Origin: Clusia tigrina
Lineage: Eukaryota > Arthropoda > Insecta > Diptera > Clusiidae
Direction: 5' to 3'
Assembly: GCA_920105625.2 (NCBI GenBank)
Contig: OV050032.1
Location: 128,571,829-128,635,828, forward strand
Length of the DNA stretch: 64,000 nucleotides
The notes under the pieces: model-generated
Databases searched by the model: none
Seen by the model: the letters and a program-made list of their open reading frames with translations, nothing else
Told to the model about the DNA's origin: nothing
Shown here: piece after piece, positions 34,304 to 44,895 of the stretch
How the letters are laid out: each line of letters begins with the position of its first letter
How positions within the stretch are numbered: position 1 is the first letter of the stretch
Translations under genes and position numbers: made by a program

Positions 34304-37300
34304 GACACAGGGACGACGTATGCAGGGGTACTTAAATTAGGGAAGGATCAGCAGTCCGGGACTGGTTCAAATCTGCATAATTTTGAAGGAATGATAGCAA
34401 CGCTCTCACAATGTATGACGCAGTTCATGACCTCCATACAAACAATGATTCAAGAAATGATGAGAAACCAAAACCAGCTCATGCAGCTTCTGCTATCTCC
34501 GAAATGAACGTACTTAAGATCTGTCAATGGAATGCAAACGGTGTAAGCCAGCACAAGTTAGAAATCAAAAAATTTTTACTCACAAATGAAATCGACATAC
34601 TTCTTATATCCGAAACCCATCTAACCGAAAAACACAATTTTTACATACCGGGATATAAATTCAAAGATACAAAGCATTTCGCTGGTAAAGCCCATGGTGG
34701 CACTAGAATCCTAATCAAACAAAGAATAAAACACTGCGTTATGGAAGAATGCAACAAGGAGTATCTACAAGCAACATCAGTTTGTCCGGACGGATGGGAG
34801 GATAACTTAACAATATCCCCTGTGTACTGCCCACCTAGATTTAAAATAACTAGTAACCAGTTCTCAGATTTCTTCTCTACACTTGGAACAAGTTTTCTAG
34901 CTGCTGGCGACTACAATGCCAAACGCACTTACTGGGGCTCACGGCTAACAACACCAAAAGGAAAACAATTATATAACTTCATGCTTTCTGACACCAAGAT
35001 TGATATTGTCTCTTCAGGATAATCATCGTACTGGCCGACAGACCCACGTAAGATACCTGACCTTATTGATTTTGGAATTGCTAGAAACCTAAAACGAGAG
35101 CAACTCAAAGTAGAACACCTTAACGACCTCACTTCAGATCATTCTCCTATTATAATACATCTGAACAAAAAGTTACGCCCTACCTACGAATTCACACCCA
35201 CTAAACCCAACTGGCTGAAATACAGAAAATACATCAGTAGTCATCTCATACTAAACCCACGTCTCAAAACTAATGACGACATTGAAACATTTCTGGAACA
35301 ATTTACCTCGACCCTAAGATTAGCTGTGCGCCACTCTGCGGACAAGCGTGACAACATCTGCAACAGCATCCGGCGCCCACAAACCTCAACCAAAATCGAT
35401 ATTCTCCTTACTGAAAAAAGGAGGACGCGTCGTGAATGGCAAAAATCCAGGTCCCCTTTCCTAAAACGGAAGTTATCTATTACCAGTGAAAATTTGAGAA
35501 AAGCCTTGCGTCTAGAATCAGATCGTTGCCTGGACCAATATATTTAATACCTTTCTCCGACTGACGTCACCAATTACTCTCTGTGGAATTCCACCGATTA
35601 GTACAAAAAACGGAATCTGGGCAAGAACCGATGATGAAAGGTCTGCTGTTTTCGCCGAATACTTAAGAAATGTTTTTCCCCCAACCCACCTCGCAATAAC
35701 AATAACCTAATATTAGCCCCCACGCCAGATACAACATGCTCGCGTTTTAAATTAAAAACAAAAGAAGTAAGTATTTCGATTATTAACCTTGCTCTTAACA
35801 AAGCTCCAGGACACGACCTCATCACTGGAAAAATGATCAAGGAGTTACCCCATATGGCCATCATCTTACTTACTTCACTATTTAATGGCTTGTTGCGCTT
35901 AGGATACTTTCCTGGAATGCCTGGAAAGTTTCAGTAATCACAATGATCCCGAAACCAGCAAAAGACACCTCCCAATCGTCATCATATAGACCGATCAGCC
36001 TTTTGCCTATCTTATCAAAACTTTTAGAAAGGCTTTTTCTTGCAAAACTAATGCCGCATATAAACGAAAATCTCACTATTCCCACTCACCAATTTGGCTT
36101 CCGCGAACACCATAGTACAATAGAGCAGGTTCATCGAATAGTAAACGAGATAAAAAACGCATTCGACAAAAAGCAATATCGTTCAGCCATCTTTTTAGAT
36201 GTGGCGCAGGCATTTGACAAGGTCTGGCACGAGAGGCTTATTTACAAAATAAAAAAACTGTTGCCCACAAAAGTACACAACATATTGGAATCGTATCTGA
36301 GGGGCAGAAAGTTCAAGGTAAGGTACAATAATGCTTACTCTAACTGCATTGACATCAAAGCTGGCGTACCACAAGGAAGTGTGCTAGGTCCGGTGTTGTA
36401 TCTATTATTTACCTCAGATCTGCCTACCAATAAATACTTAACAACAGAAACTTTCGCAGACGATACAGCTATCCTTAGCATTCATCCGAATTCCAAAATC
36501 GCATCCCGTGACTTACAAGATCATCTGATCCTAATAACAAATTAGTTGGCTGACTGGCGAATAAACGTTAATGAATCGGAAAGTACGCATATTAACTTTA
36601 CTATAAAAAAATGTACATGTCCAGCGATAAAACTCAACATCGTTCCTATTCCTCAAGCAAAGGAAAAATGAAGTATCTAGGAATTCATCTTGACTCACGT
36701 TTGACATAGAAGCGCCACATCGAAGCCAAAAAAAAAAACAAATGCCTTTGAAAGCAAATATCCTACACTGGCTCATGCACAAAAATTCCAGGTTGAGCCT
36801 AGAATATAAAACACTGCTGTACAAAGCCATCATAAAACCAATTTGGACTTACGGTAGCCAGTTGTGGGGTGGCGCAAGCAACTCTAATAGAATTGATTCA
36901 AACAGCGCAGTTCAAAAATCTAAGAACCATTACTGGGGCTCCTTGGTTTATAAAGAATACAAATATTCACAAAGATCTGAACATTCCGCTTGTAAAAAAG
37001 GAAATCTTTGACGCCAGCTTAAAATATGCGCAAAAAATCAAAGAGCACCCAAATCATCTAGCTAGGATACTAGCATGTAATAGGGATCCAAGTCGCCTAA
37101 AACGTACGAAATCACCAGCACAACTAACATCGATACCTTAATCATGTACAAACACTAATATAACATTTATTACAGTAACTAACATATAACATTGTGATTA
37201 CTAAAAAGCACTAAGCATTGGCAAGGTGTATTAATATTAATTATTTAGTTTGTAAGATATGCTTACTTATTGTTAGTCTAAGCTTAGAAGATACAATAAG

Positions 37301-37330
37301 TAAATATATGAAATATAAAAAAAAAACTAT
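34304..37330 (+). mobile_element. Jockey-like non-LTR element inside gypsy2 gag
   Basis: Same element as 17791-20817, here on plus. TATCCC at 34298-34303 and 37331-37336 is the likely target duplication. It is 5'-truncated within ORF1 and ends in an A run (about 37317-37326). Confidence 0.88.
34504..37141 (+). pseudogene. Jockey-like ORF2, degenerate (second copy)
   Basis: Counterpart of 17980-20617. It begins at MNVLKICQWNANG, with the endonuclease broken by a TAA after DIVSSG near 35022, RT with FADDTAIL at 35943-36545, and decayed C-terminal pieces to about 37141. Arg replaces Pro in the NAKRTYWGS motif (difference at 34925), and a second difference lies at 35716. These were the only two I noticed between the arms. 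Confidence 0.9.
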
Positions 37331-37336
37331 TATCCC

Positions 37337-37642
37337 CGGAACCGCAGGTCGTTGCACTCCCTCGGGTGTCAAATAACCTGGCCAATGGACTTCCGGTGGT
37401 AACGATAGCACTGTGTGCGTCTGTATTTCCATCGTCGCTACCGACCGAGCCCTAACTTGAAATGGCTTCCTATCTGACTTTCCCTGTCTGATCGCGGAAA
37501 TCTCCTTCTCCAAAGATGAAGCTTCTTCCTCCGTTTCTTCGAGCCTCCTCGAAAGCTCCCAATTCCTCTTTCGCAACAGATCCCCGTCAGCTTTTAAGTC
37601 CTCCCTGTCTCTACGTACGGCTTGCAACTCCTCCTCAGTCCT
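37337..37642 (-). pseudogene. gag: gypsy2 gag, N-terminal piece
   Basis: Glu/Arg/Leu-rich coiled-coil-like segment directly joined to LTR-b without PBS or leader. Mirror of 17479-17784. The junction LTR-b to gag at about 37643 replaces the normal LTR end, PBS and gag start. Confidence 0.7.
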
Positions 37643-37983
37643 CAAGACTGTGCTGAATTGCGGCGCAAAAAACAAGTCACTACCGTTTCGCTTTCAAAAA
37701 TACAACTCATTTATTAAATTAAAAACACTTATATTTATAAACTTACGTTTACGCTATACAGTGTAACCTACTTTCACCTATTTTGCTTTCGTGGCAACTA
37801 GGTCATGCACTGCTTACCTTAGCAGTTCATTAACTGGCCAGATTTCATTTGCATGCTGATCTTGCACTTTGATCCTCAGCTGCATGTACCGAGTCACCCT
37901 GAAAGCTTACATTGGTTAACACTGTTTGCGAAGTCATATCGTGAGTCGACTACTCGTAGGTAGCCGTATCTTGACTCACAACA
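37643..37983 (-). repeat. gypsy2 LTR-b, truncated internal LTR
   Basis: 341 bp matching LTR-a from its TG end (37983) to the AAGACTGTG-equivalent position. It lacks the last ~90 bp of the LTR. It is followed by gag in the element's sense. Confidence 0.88.
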
Positions 37984-38119
37984 TCCCTCCCCTCCTTCTG
38001 GAGAAGGTGCTGCAATCACCTTCTGATCTTATATATTATTTCTTAATCCACTGCTACGGATAGTTGCTTGGTACTCTGCGCTTACCATCAACAGTGTCGT
38101 TCCTACCGGCTGCGCCAAA
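37984..38119 (-). other. gypsy2 miniature internal remnant between two LTRs
   Basis: 136 bp in the element's sense: a PBS next to LTR-a (TGGCGCAGCCGGTAGGAA, complementary to a tRNA-Ser-type 3' end as I remember it), then sequence matching the 3' end of the internal region (also at 17030-17137 and 23753-23860), ending in a purine tract before LTR-b. Everything between PBS and 3' end has been deleted. Confidence 0.82.
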
Positions 38120-38551
38120 TGTTGTACCTCCTCGGCGAGAACGGTGCGACACGCACGGCAGTTGTCCGGTGGTTCCTGGACCTGAAAATTTAGCAATGAC
38201 TCTATTATTAAGACTGTGCCGAATTGCGGCGCAAAAAGCAAGTCACTACCGTTTCGCTTTCAAAAATACAACTCATTTATTAAATTAAAAACACTTATAT
38301 ATATAAACTTACATTTACGCTATACAGTGTAACCTAATTTCACCTATTCTGCTTTCGCGGCAACTAGGTCATGCACTGCTTACCTTACCAGTTCATTTAC
38401 TGGCTTGACATTTCATTTGCGTGCTGATCATACACTTTGATCCGCAGGTGCATGTACTGAGTCACCCTGAATGCTTACATTAGTCAACACTCTATGGGAA
38501 GTCATGTCGTGAGTCGACTACTAGTAGGTAGCCGTATCTTGACTCACAACA
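38120..38551 (-). repeat. gypsy2 5' LTR (LTR-a)
   Basis: 432 bp with TG...CA ends and a full match to 28228-28657. AGTG follows at 38552-38555. The reverse complement of AATAAA lies near 38279. Confidence 0.9.
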
Positions 38552-38555
38552 AGTG

Positions 38556-38810
38556 CCATAAGAGGTGGAAACACGTCTCGTCCTCCTCCTCGGAGCCACA
38601 GCCTCGGCAAAAGTCATTTGAGGGTAGGCCCAGTATTTCTGCGTGCTGTCCCATTATGCAGTGGCCAGCCAAAACTGACACAGTTGTCGACAGTGATACG
38701 CGATCAAGTCGAAGAAGTTGATTGGTTCTGTTTTGGTCCATTCTTGCCCAAGTTAGTCTAGCCGTGTGGCAGGATTTCTCGTTAGCCCAGGATTTGTAGG
38801 TATTAGTGAG
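38556..38810 (-). pseudogene. I-like non-LTR ORF2, C-terminal piece split by gypsy2
   Basis: The minus-strand frame contains NQLLRLDRVSLSTTVSVLAG, HCIMGQHAEILGLP and the start of a Cys/His motif (CRGCGSEEEDETCFHLLWH). The final Cys of the motif is supplied across the gypsy2 insertion at 28223. The pattern is typical of the C-terminus of I-clade elements after RNase H. The element is 5'-truncated near 38810, where BEL2 sequence begins. Confidence 0.82.
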
Positions 38811-38815
38811 CTATT

Positions 38816-39248
38816 TAGTACGAGCAGATGAGAGACAAGATGAGCTGAAACTAGAGCGTTTCTGGGATCTGGAGAAAATTTCTAAGAAATCAACTCTTCT
38901 TACCGCAGAAGAAGAAAGAGTGCGAGCGCATATTTCAAAGCAGAGTGACTAGAGCAGACAGTGGTAAATTCGTCGTAAAAATTACATTCAAGCATAATGT
39001 CAACGAATTAGGCAAGCTTTATCGTTAGCGTTATCGTAAATGCGAAGATTTTCCTGCAAGACCTGTGGATTCAAAAGGTAGGTTGTGATGAGATATTACC
39101 CATGCAGCATCACAGTCAATGGACTGAGTTTCGTAACAAGAAAACAGAAAACTTCTCAAAAGTAGAAATGCACGGGTTCGCTGATGCTTCAGAATGAGCT
39201 TACGGCTGCTGCCTCTACGTGCGCTCAAGCGTTGATGATAATGGGATC
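38816..39248 (+). pseudogene. BEL2 pol remnant: linker and RNase H start, RT deleted
   Basis: LERFWDLEKISKKSTLLTAEEE is the BEL/Pao linker before RT. At about 39035 the sequence jumps to IFLQDLWIQK and then HGFADASE at the RNase H start, so the whole RT is missing. Stops occur throughout. The frame is interrupted at 39248 by an LTR with GATC target duplication and resumes at 39940. Confidence 0.83.
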
Positions 39249-39560
39249 TGTTGATGTTGTCCTTGCTGCTTGTCGGGCGGCGTCCTGTCGCGGTTCGCTG
39301 GGCGCGTAGCTGAAAACTTTAAAACCACTAGCTCTAAATGAGAACACACAGACACTTTCTGGTTTCAAGATAATAATGACAAGTGACAGAAAGTGTCTGT
39401 GTGTTCTCATTTAGAGCTAGTGGTTTTAAAGTTTTCAGCTACGCGCCCAGCGAACCGCGACAGGACGCCGCCCGATAAGCAGCAAGGACAACATCAACAG
39501 ATCCCATTATCATCACCGCTTGAGTGCACGTAGAGGCAGCAGCCGTAAGCTCATTCTGAA
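39188..39560. repeat. 174-bp inverted repeat (fold-back) with 25-nt spacer
   Basis: 39188-39361 and 39387-39560 are reverse complements with three mismatches noticed. Coordinate sums are constant (78748), so there are no indels. The left arm covers the last 61 bp of BEL2 plus 113 bp of the inserted LTR. The right arm lies inside the LTR insertion and therefore contains an inverted copy of flanking BEL2 coding sequence. Confidence 0.95.
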
Positions 39561-39935
39561 CCATCAGAACTTTATTTCTTACAAATACTAATTCTTATAT
39601 ACTATTTCTTAATCTCAGTCTGTGAACTGACTTTTCTGGTGTTCCAGTTCCGCACCTGCTAATTGGTGTCAGTTGGTCAAGCCAACTGACCTACTATGAA
39701 ATTGTCGACGGTGCATTACACTGCCCTCGTCGACTCGACTGCGGAACTGTAACACCCTAAAAGTTTACATAATAACATTATACAGATCATATTAACTTCA
39801 AATATTTGGATCCTAAAAGTGTGTTCTATTCTTAAATAACTTTTAACACATGCTAATCCCACAGAGTGTGGCATCTATTAGGAGTCGATGCTGTGAGTCA
39901 ACTACTCGTAGGTAGTTCGGTTCTAACTCACAACA
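39249..39935 (-). repeat. Solo LTR related to gypsy2, carrying the fold-back
   Basis: Ends TG...CA and is flanked by GATC (39245-39248 and 39936-39939). In minus orientation it starts TGTTGTGAGT and has the GTGAGT...ACTACCTACGAGTAGT...ACTCAC arrangement of the gypsy2 LTR. An AATAAA in that sense lies near 39573. Its size is inflated by the inverted segment. Confidence 0.8.
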
Positions 39936-40735
39936 GATCACCGTGCAATTATGGAGACCAAAATCAAAAGCTGTACCCCTCAAAACAATATCATTGCCCA
40001 GATTGGAGCTGATGGCGGCTCATCTACTGTCTATATTGGTGGAAAAGATACAAGCGAATTTTCCGATTCAACGTGATACGCTGTATTTGTGGAGCGACTC
40101 GGAGATAGTGATTGAGTGGCTGAGGGCACATCCATCGACTTGGACATCTTTCGGTGACAAAAGGTTGCCTTGATCTAGGAGGCAACTAAATCAGCAATTT
40201 GGAGACATGTTCTTTCTCGACAAAATCCCGCAGATATCATATCTAGAGGTGAGTATGTTGACGAATTACTAAACTCTTTCTGGCTCTCAGGTCCACCAGT
40301 CCTAAGGAAGTCCAGTGGCCATCCAACTAGGTATGCAAAAGTCAGCTGAAGAACGGCGCAAACAGACCACAACGTTGTTTGCTGCGGAGCAACATAACCA
40401 TCATTTCGGTTGGTTAGAAGGGCGAAGTGAATTCGAAAAAACCCAAAAACGAGTAGCACTGTTTCTCTGCATTTTGCGCCAAATACAGGGTGTGCAAGGG
40501 GAGAAGCGTTAATTCGGACTGTATATTGCTTGCAGCAACACTACTTCGGAAGAGAGTATAGAGAGCTACAAAGAAAGGGCGAAGTTCACTCATCAAGCAA
40601 GGTGTCAGGCTTATGTGTTTTTATCCAAAGTTTCCATGTCGTCGACATTCTGCGAGTAGGGGGGCGTTTACAGAATGCAATTTTGCTGTATGGTGAAAAA
40701 CATACTATTTTGCTATCTGGCGACAGTAAGCCTTT
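39936..40735 (+). pseudogene. BEL2 RNase H and integrase zinc region
   Basis: Resumes with LWRPKSKAVPLKTISLPRLE and LWSDSEIVIEWLRAHPSTW, the conserved BEL RNase H end. After stops come QNPADIISRG-type residues and then QHYFGREYRELQRKG and ILRVGGRLQNAILLYGEKH, the conserved entry to integrase. Homology fades near 40735. Confidence 0.85.
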
Positions 40736-41589
40736 CACGAGCAGCAGTTACAAGGCGAAATATCGCAATTTTGCGCCACCAGCAGCATCGACTTTCGTCA
40801 CATACCGGCGCGCTCCTCACATTTTGGGGTACTGTGGGGTCGGCGGTAAAATCTGCAAAATACCTTTTGACTCGCATTTTAGTCGAGTCGTTTCTGACGT
40901 TTGAGAAACTGTGCTAAAATGATCTATACATATACCAACGACAAAGCAATGATTGTGGTGTTCGTCGTAGGATTGATGGATCGCCAGCAGATCGCTTATC
41001 GCTACTTGCTGCATCTTTGGTTGACATATACATAAAAATAAATATATGGAAATATTCTGACAAGCGCCGTAACTACAAACAGACATTTACCTTAAGTTAT
41101 TATGAAGACTGAAAGGTAACCCAGGCAGTGATTGTGGCGAACGTTCGTTTGCCGAAATGTTTCCGTATTTTTGAGGCGTGAACGCCGAGCAAAGAAAAAG
41201 CAATGTTGTTGCTGAGATCTCTGTTCAAAAAGAACTGTTTTATTATAGAAATCAGCGCCTCTTATATATTAAAAACTTTTTTTTTTTTTTTTTTTTTAAT
41301 TTTGTATACCTAAACATAATTATTTGTGCTCAATACTTATCCTAAAACATATGCGAAATATTAACCCATATGCCGCACACTTACGTTGGTCCGCAATTGC
41401 GTGTGGTCGGCATATTTTTGGGTTCAATGCGTTTTTGGCCTTCACACAAAATGCCCGCTATACATAGCGTCACTTGATCCGCCGCTTTGGCTTGTGCCGC
41501 GTTTGCATTGTTGTCAAGTGTTTGCATGGGCAGTACGCTTGGAAAAACTTATGTTAGTGTAGGTTATTCATTCATTTTAGTGTTTTGGG
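40736..41589. other. Unassigned insertion within BEL2 integrase
   Basis: No homology recognised. It contains a 22-bp T run (about 41277-41299), whose minus-strand sense could be a poly(A) tail, and a plus-strand TTTTATTA motif near 41240. It may hold an LTR or a short non-autonomous element, but I found no matching termini or target duplication. Confidence 0.45.
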
Positions 41590-42050
41590 TACACTACACT
41601 AGCGCATTTCCTGACAGGTAGGCCCTCTTACTGGCATTGCTACTGTCGACAACGAAAATACTTCGCATCTGAACCGCTGGAGGCGACTAACGGCCATAAA
41701 ACAACACTTTTGGCAGAGGTGGTCATCCGAGTATTTGCATGAGTTGCAGCGAAAAGCGAAGTGGACTGCGAAAAGGCGCAATGTAGCAGATGGCGACTTA
41801 GTGTTGATGTCAGAAGACAACCTGCCACCTCAATTGTGGCTACTCAGAAGAGTGACGTAAACCATAGCAGACGTAGTAGGTCAGATGCGCGTGATCGACA
41901 GAAAGACCAGAAATGGGTACATTTGGCGCGCGATATACAAGGTTGCACCGATACCAATGCCCAGATAAAGTCGGTTGATCTGTCGGCAGACACATGCAGG
42001 TCGCTGACATGTTGCGTATTGAAAAGCAAGTTATAAATTTTTTAAGAATT
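41590..42050 (+). pseudogene. BEL2 integrase C-terminal domain
   Basis: Frames contain AHFLTGRPS, then KQHFWQRWSSEYLHELQRKA and DGDLVLMSEDNLPPQLWLL, the typical end of BEL/Pao integrase, followed by a decayed VGQMRVIDRKTRNGY tail. It resumes in the right order after the unassigned insertion. Confidence 0.85.
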
Positions 42051-43270
42051 TGTTTTAGAAAAATTGCTGTTGAAGTACGAAAACTTGTATGATACATTGT
42101 AAATTAAAAGTATGAAAACTTTTTCTTTGTTGTATTTTACATATTATTGTAATGGTATATCTTTTGCTAGTTTTACATATTATAGTAACGGTAAATGACA
42201 TTTTTAATAAAAAAGCTAAGATAAGAACACTTGAAATTGAGAAAGGAATAAAGTCGGTCAGAGCCACCTAAACATAAAAACTCTTTTTCTTTCTTAATGA
42301 TTTATAGTCTTTTAGCTAATTATTTTTTTTATATTTCGGGAACGAAAGAATGATTGCGCCCTAACAGCACTGGTATTTCAATTCCCGTGGAAAAACATTT
42401 TTAGATTTAATAGAGCTCTTAACTGCAGTTTATCAGTCGGTGGAAACACAGCATTAAAAGTATAAATTTTGTATGTATGTATATGTTCAATGGGGTATTT
42501 GGAGAATATTGTTGATTTACCGTATTGGTTATACAACAAATAAAATACTTTCGTTTTCTACAAACCATAAGGTTTTATGATCATGTGTTTTGTTTGCCTG
42601 ATAAAGCGATAATTTATTTACTTCTGTTAAATTCCTTTGGATTGCTGTGAGGAGATGTGCTTATATGCACTAAGTTAACATTTTTTTCGTAAAATATATT
42701 GTGGTGTTTTGTGGTGTTTTTGACGTTTGGTGCTATTGTTTTCTTTTGTTACCAATTTGAAACTTTATTAAATGTAGCCTATTACTGTGTATAGCAACGC
42801 TTCTTAGTAATTCCATTTGGTTACTTATATCCACAATATTTCTGAAAGAAATTTTAGAACACAGCACCGCATATTAATCTGTTCATACTTTAACACAGAT
42901 CACATGAATATCAGAATAAAAGCGTCGAATTGTTCTTGTAAAAAATTATAAAAATACCAGCTTTGGCCTTCAGAGCGGCGGTCATATTGTATTAGATATG
43001 ACTGTTAACATGCTGCTAATTATTTGTTGATATGCTTGGATTTGTGCGATTGCTTTGTTATTATAAATATGAAATATTTTAATATTTAGAAATTACTAAA
43101 AATCAACAGAATTTCAAACCAATTGTTAACAATTTTGCCTTTAGTTTACAATTGCAGAAACAATTAGTTCGAAAAAAATTGTGTAAAATTTAGCACTTAG
43201 TTTACAAGTGCACAAACAATAGAAATAAAAATGGCATATAAAAGAAAAATAAAAAAATTGTTTACATTGT
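42051..43270. other. AT-rich, no feature seen
   Basis: A 1.2-kb A+T-rich stretch with several TTTTATATT/ACATATTATAGTAA-like short direct repeats near 42130-42190. I find no coding homology or terminal repeats. Confidence 0.55.
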
Positions 43271-44745
43271 GTGTATAACATTGCGTCAATAGTGAATTTG
43301 AAATTTAGTGAGAAAAAGAAGGTGTATGCTTTCTTTGTCGACTCTAGAGCAGCATTCGATAAGGTACCGAGAAATTTGCTTTTCTACAAGCTGCATGCAA
43401 TAGGTTTATCTACTAAATGTGTAAATTTTTTGAAGAAAGTGTACATGGATACAAAATGCGTGGTGAAGGAGAATGATGAAGTGTCGGAAGAGTTTTATAC
43501 CGTATCAGGAGTAAGACAAGGGTGTTTGATGTCGCCACTTTTATACGCATTGTATTTAAATGACATACATGAAGAGTTAGGAGGTGGTCTATATATCGAT
43601 GACATGAATATTAGAGTGCTGTTATATGCGGATGACATAGTGATAATGGCAGATGAAGTTGACGGTTTACAAAGAATGATACACAAGTTAGAGATTTACT
43701 GCAATAAGTGGAATATGGAGGTGAATTTGGGTAAATCAGCGATAATGGTCTTTAGACAGGGCGGAAAATTATCGTGTAGAGAAAAATGGCAATTTAAAGA
43801 TATATAGCGATTACAAATGAGTATTGTCATCTGGATGCAGTACTGACCCATAAAAAGAACTTTCAAAAACATCTTATTAAACGTAACATTTCAGCAAAAA
43901 CTAGTATAAATTCAGCTTGGACAAGCTTCTTTTCTAAACAAAATATAAATCTCAGCTCGAAATGGCAAATGTTTCAAGCTGTATGCCGTGCCACTCAAAG
44001 TTATGCCGCTCAAGTATGGGGTTACAACGTCTTTAACGTTGATAAGCTACAACTTTACTTTGTAAAAAAAAATATTTAGACTACCGGAATGTTCGCCTAC
44101 TTATGCCATAATGTTGGAATCGAATATGGAAAGTGGACACATTTATACTCAAGCATTACATCTAAATTATATACAAAGAACAAAATTTGAGTACAGCAAC
44201 AAAAGACTACCACACAATCTGACACTGAAAGTTATGCGAAGAAACATATTCTAGGCTGAGTCACTAAATAAAATTGGAATAGATTTCAATTTAAGATGGG
44301 ATGATAGAGATCTAAACCCAAATATTTGGAAAATGAAAAGAGATACGCTTATAATGATGAGAAATAACAAAATTCGATATAGTATGTGAGAACGGTCCCA
44401 AAAAAGTGAAGGGAGAATATATAAACATTTACATCTCAAAATAGGTCAAACTTATTTCGGTGATAGAGTTGATGTGTATACAATCTCGGTAATATTTAAA
44501 GCAAGATGCAATCTTTTGGAATTAAATGGTATATATAATAAAAATTGTACACTCTGCAATCTAAATGAGTTAGAAAACGCTGAACATTTTATCAGGAGAT
44601 GCCCCATCTTAACAACATTCCGCGTTGCAAATTTCCAAAAAACAACTTTGACACATTATGATATAGTGAATGTGTTGAACGGAAAAAATGATGATTCTTG
44701 GAAAAAGCTTGTTTCTTACATAACTGGTGCTCTGAAGTACAGATA
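43271..44745 (+). pseudogene. Non-LTR reverse transcriptase with YADD box, degenerate
   Basis: The first frame (43271-43807) holds FFVDSRAAFDKVPRNLL, SGVRQGCLMSPLLYALYLND and LLYADDIVIMADEVDG, the RT palm with both catalytic aspartates. Shifted frames then carry SSKWQMFQAVCRATQSYAAQ (about 43950), and the last frame ends with a Cys/His motif (CTLCNLNELENAEHFIRRC). At least three frameshifts and several stops break it. I do not recognise the clade with confidence. Confidence 0.85.
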
Positions 44746-44895
44746 ATTAATTGTAAATGAATTTACGTGATATGGAAAAATAGATCGCATATTCCGGCAG
44801 ACGACCTTTAAGGCCATTGCCGTATATTCTTTATTTACTATTTAGTATTGTAATTAATAAATAAATGATAATAAATAAAAATAATAAAAATTAGT
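43271..44895 (+). mobile_element. 5'-truncated non-LTR retrotransposon, clade unassigned
   Basis: Coding remnants run from 43271 to 44745. They are followed by a 3' UTR and an AATAAATAAATGATAATAAA-type A-rich tail ending near 44895. No target duplication was resolved. Confidence 0.82.

Larger units (their letters stand above)
28228..38551 (-). mobile_element. gypsy2: complete Ty3/gypsy element with nested Jockey insertion
   Basis: Minus-strand order: LTR-a (38120-38551), PBS, a 136-bp internal remnant, truncated LTR-b (37643-37983), gag interrupted by a Jockey-like element, protease, RT, RNase H, integrase, about 800 bp of non-coding sequence, PPT and 3' LTR (28228-28657). AGTG flanks both ends (28224-28227 and 38552-38555). 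The target is an I-like non-LTR element whose coding sequence resumes across the insertion. The element is dead in RT, RNase H and integrase. Confidence 0.92.

Noticed and set aside
39188..39560. Fold-back as a CRISPR unit, tRNA or Foldback/Helitron element
   Set aside because: There is only one inverted pair with no array, no cloverleaf and no Helitron ends; its arms are BEL2 plus LTR sequence.
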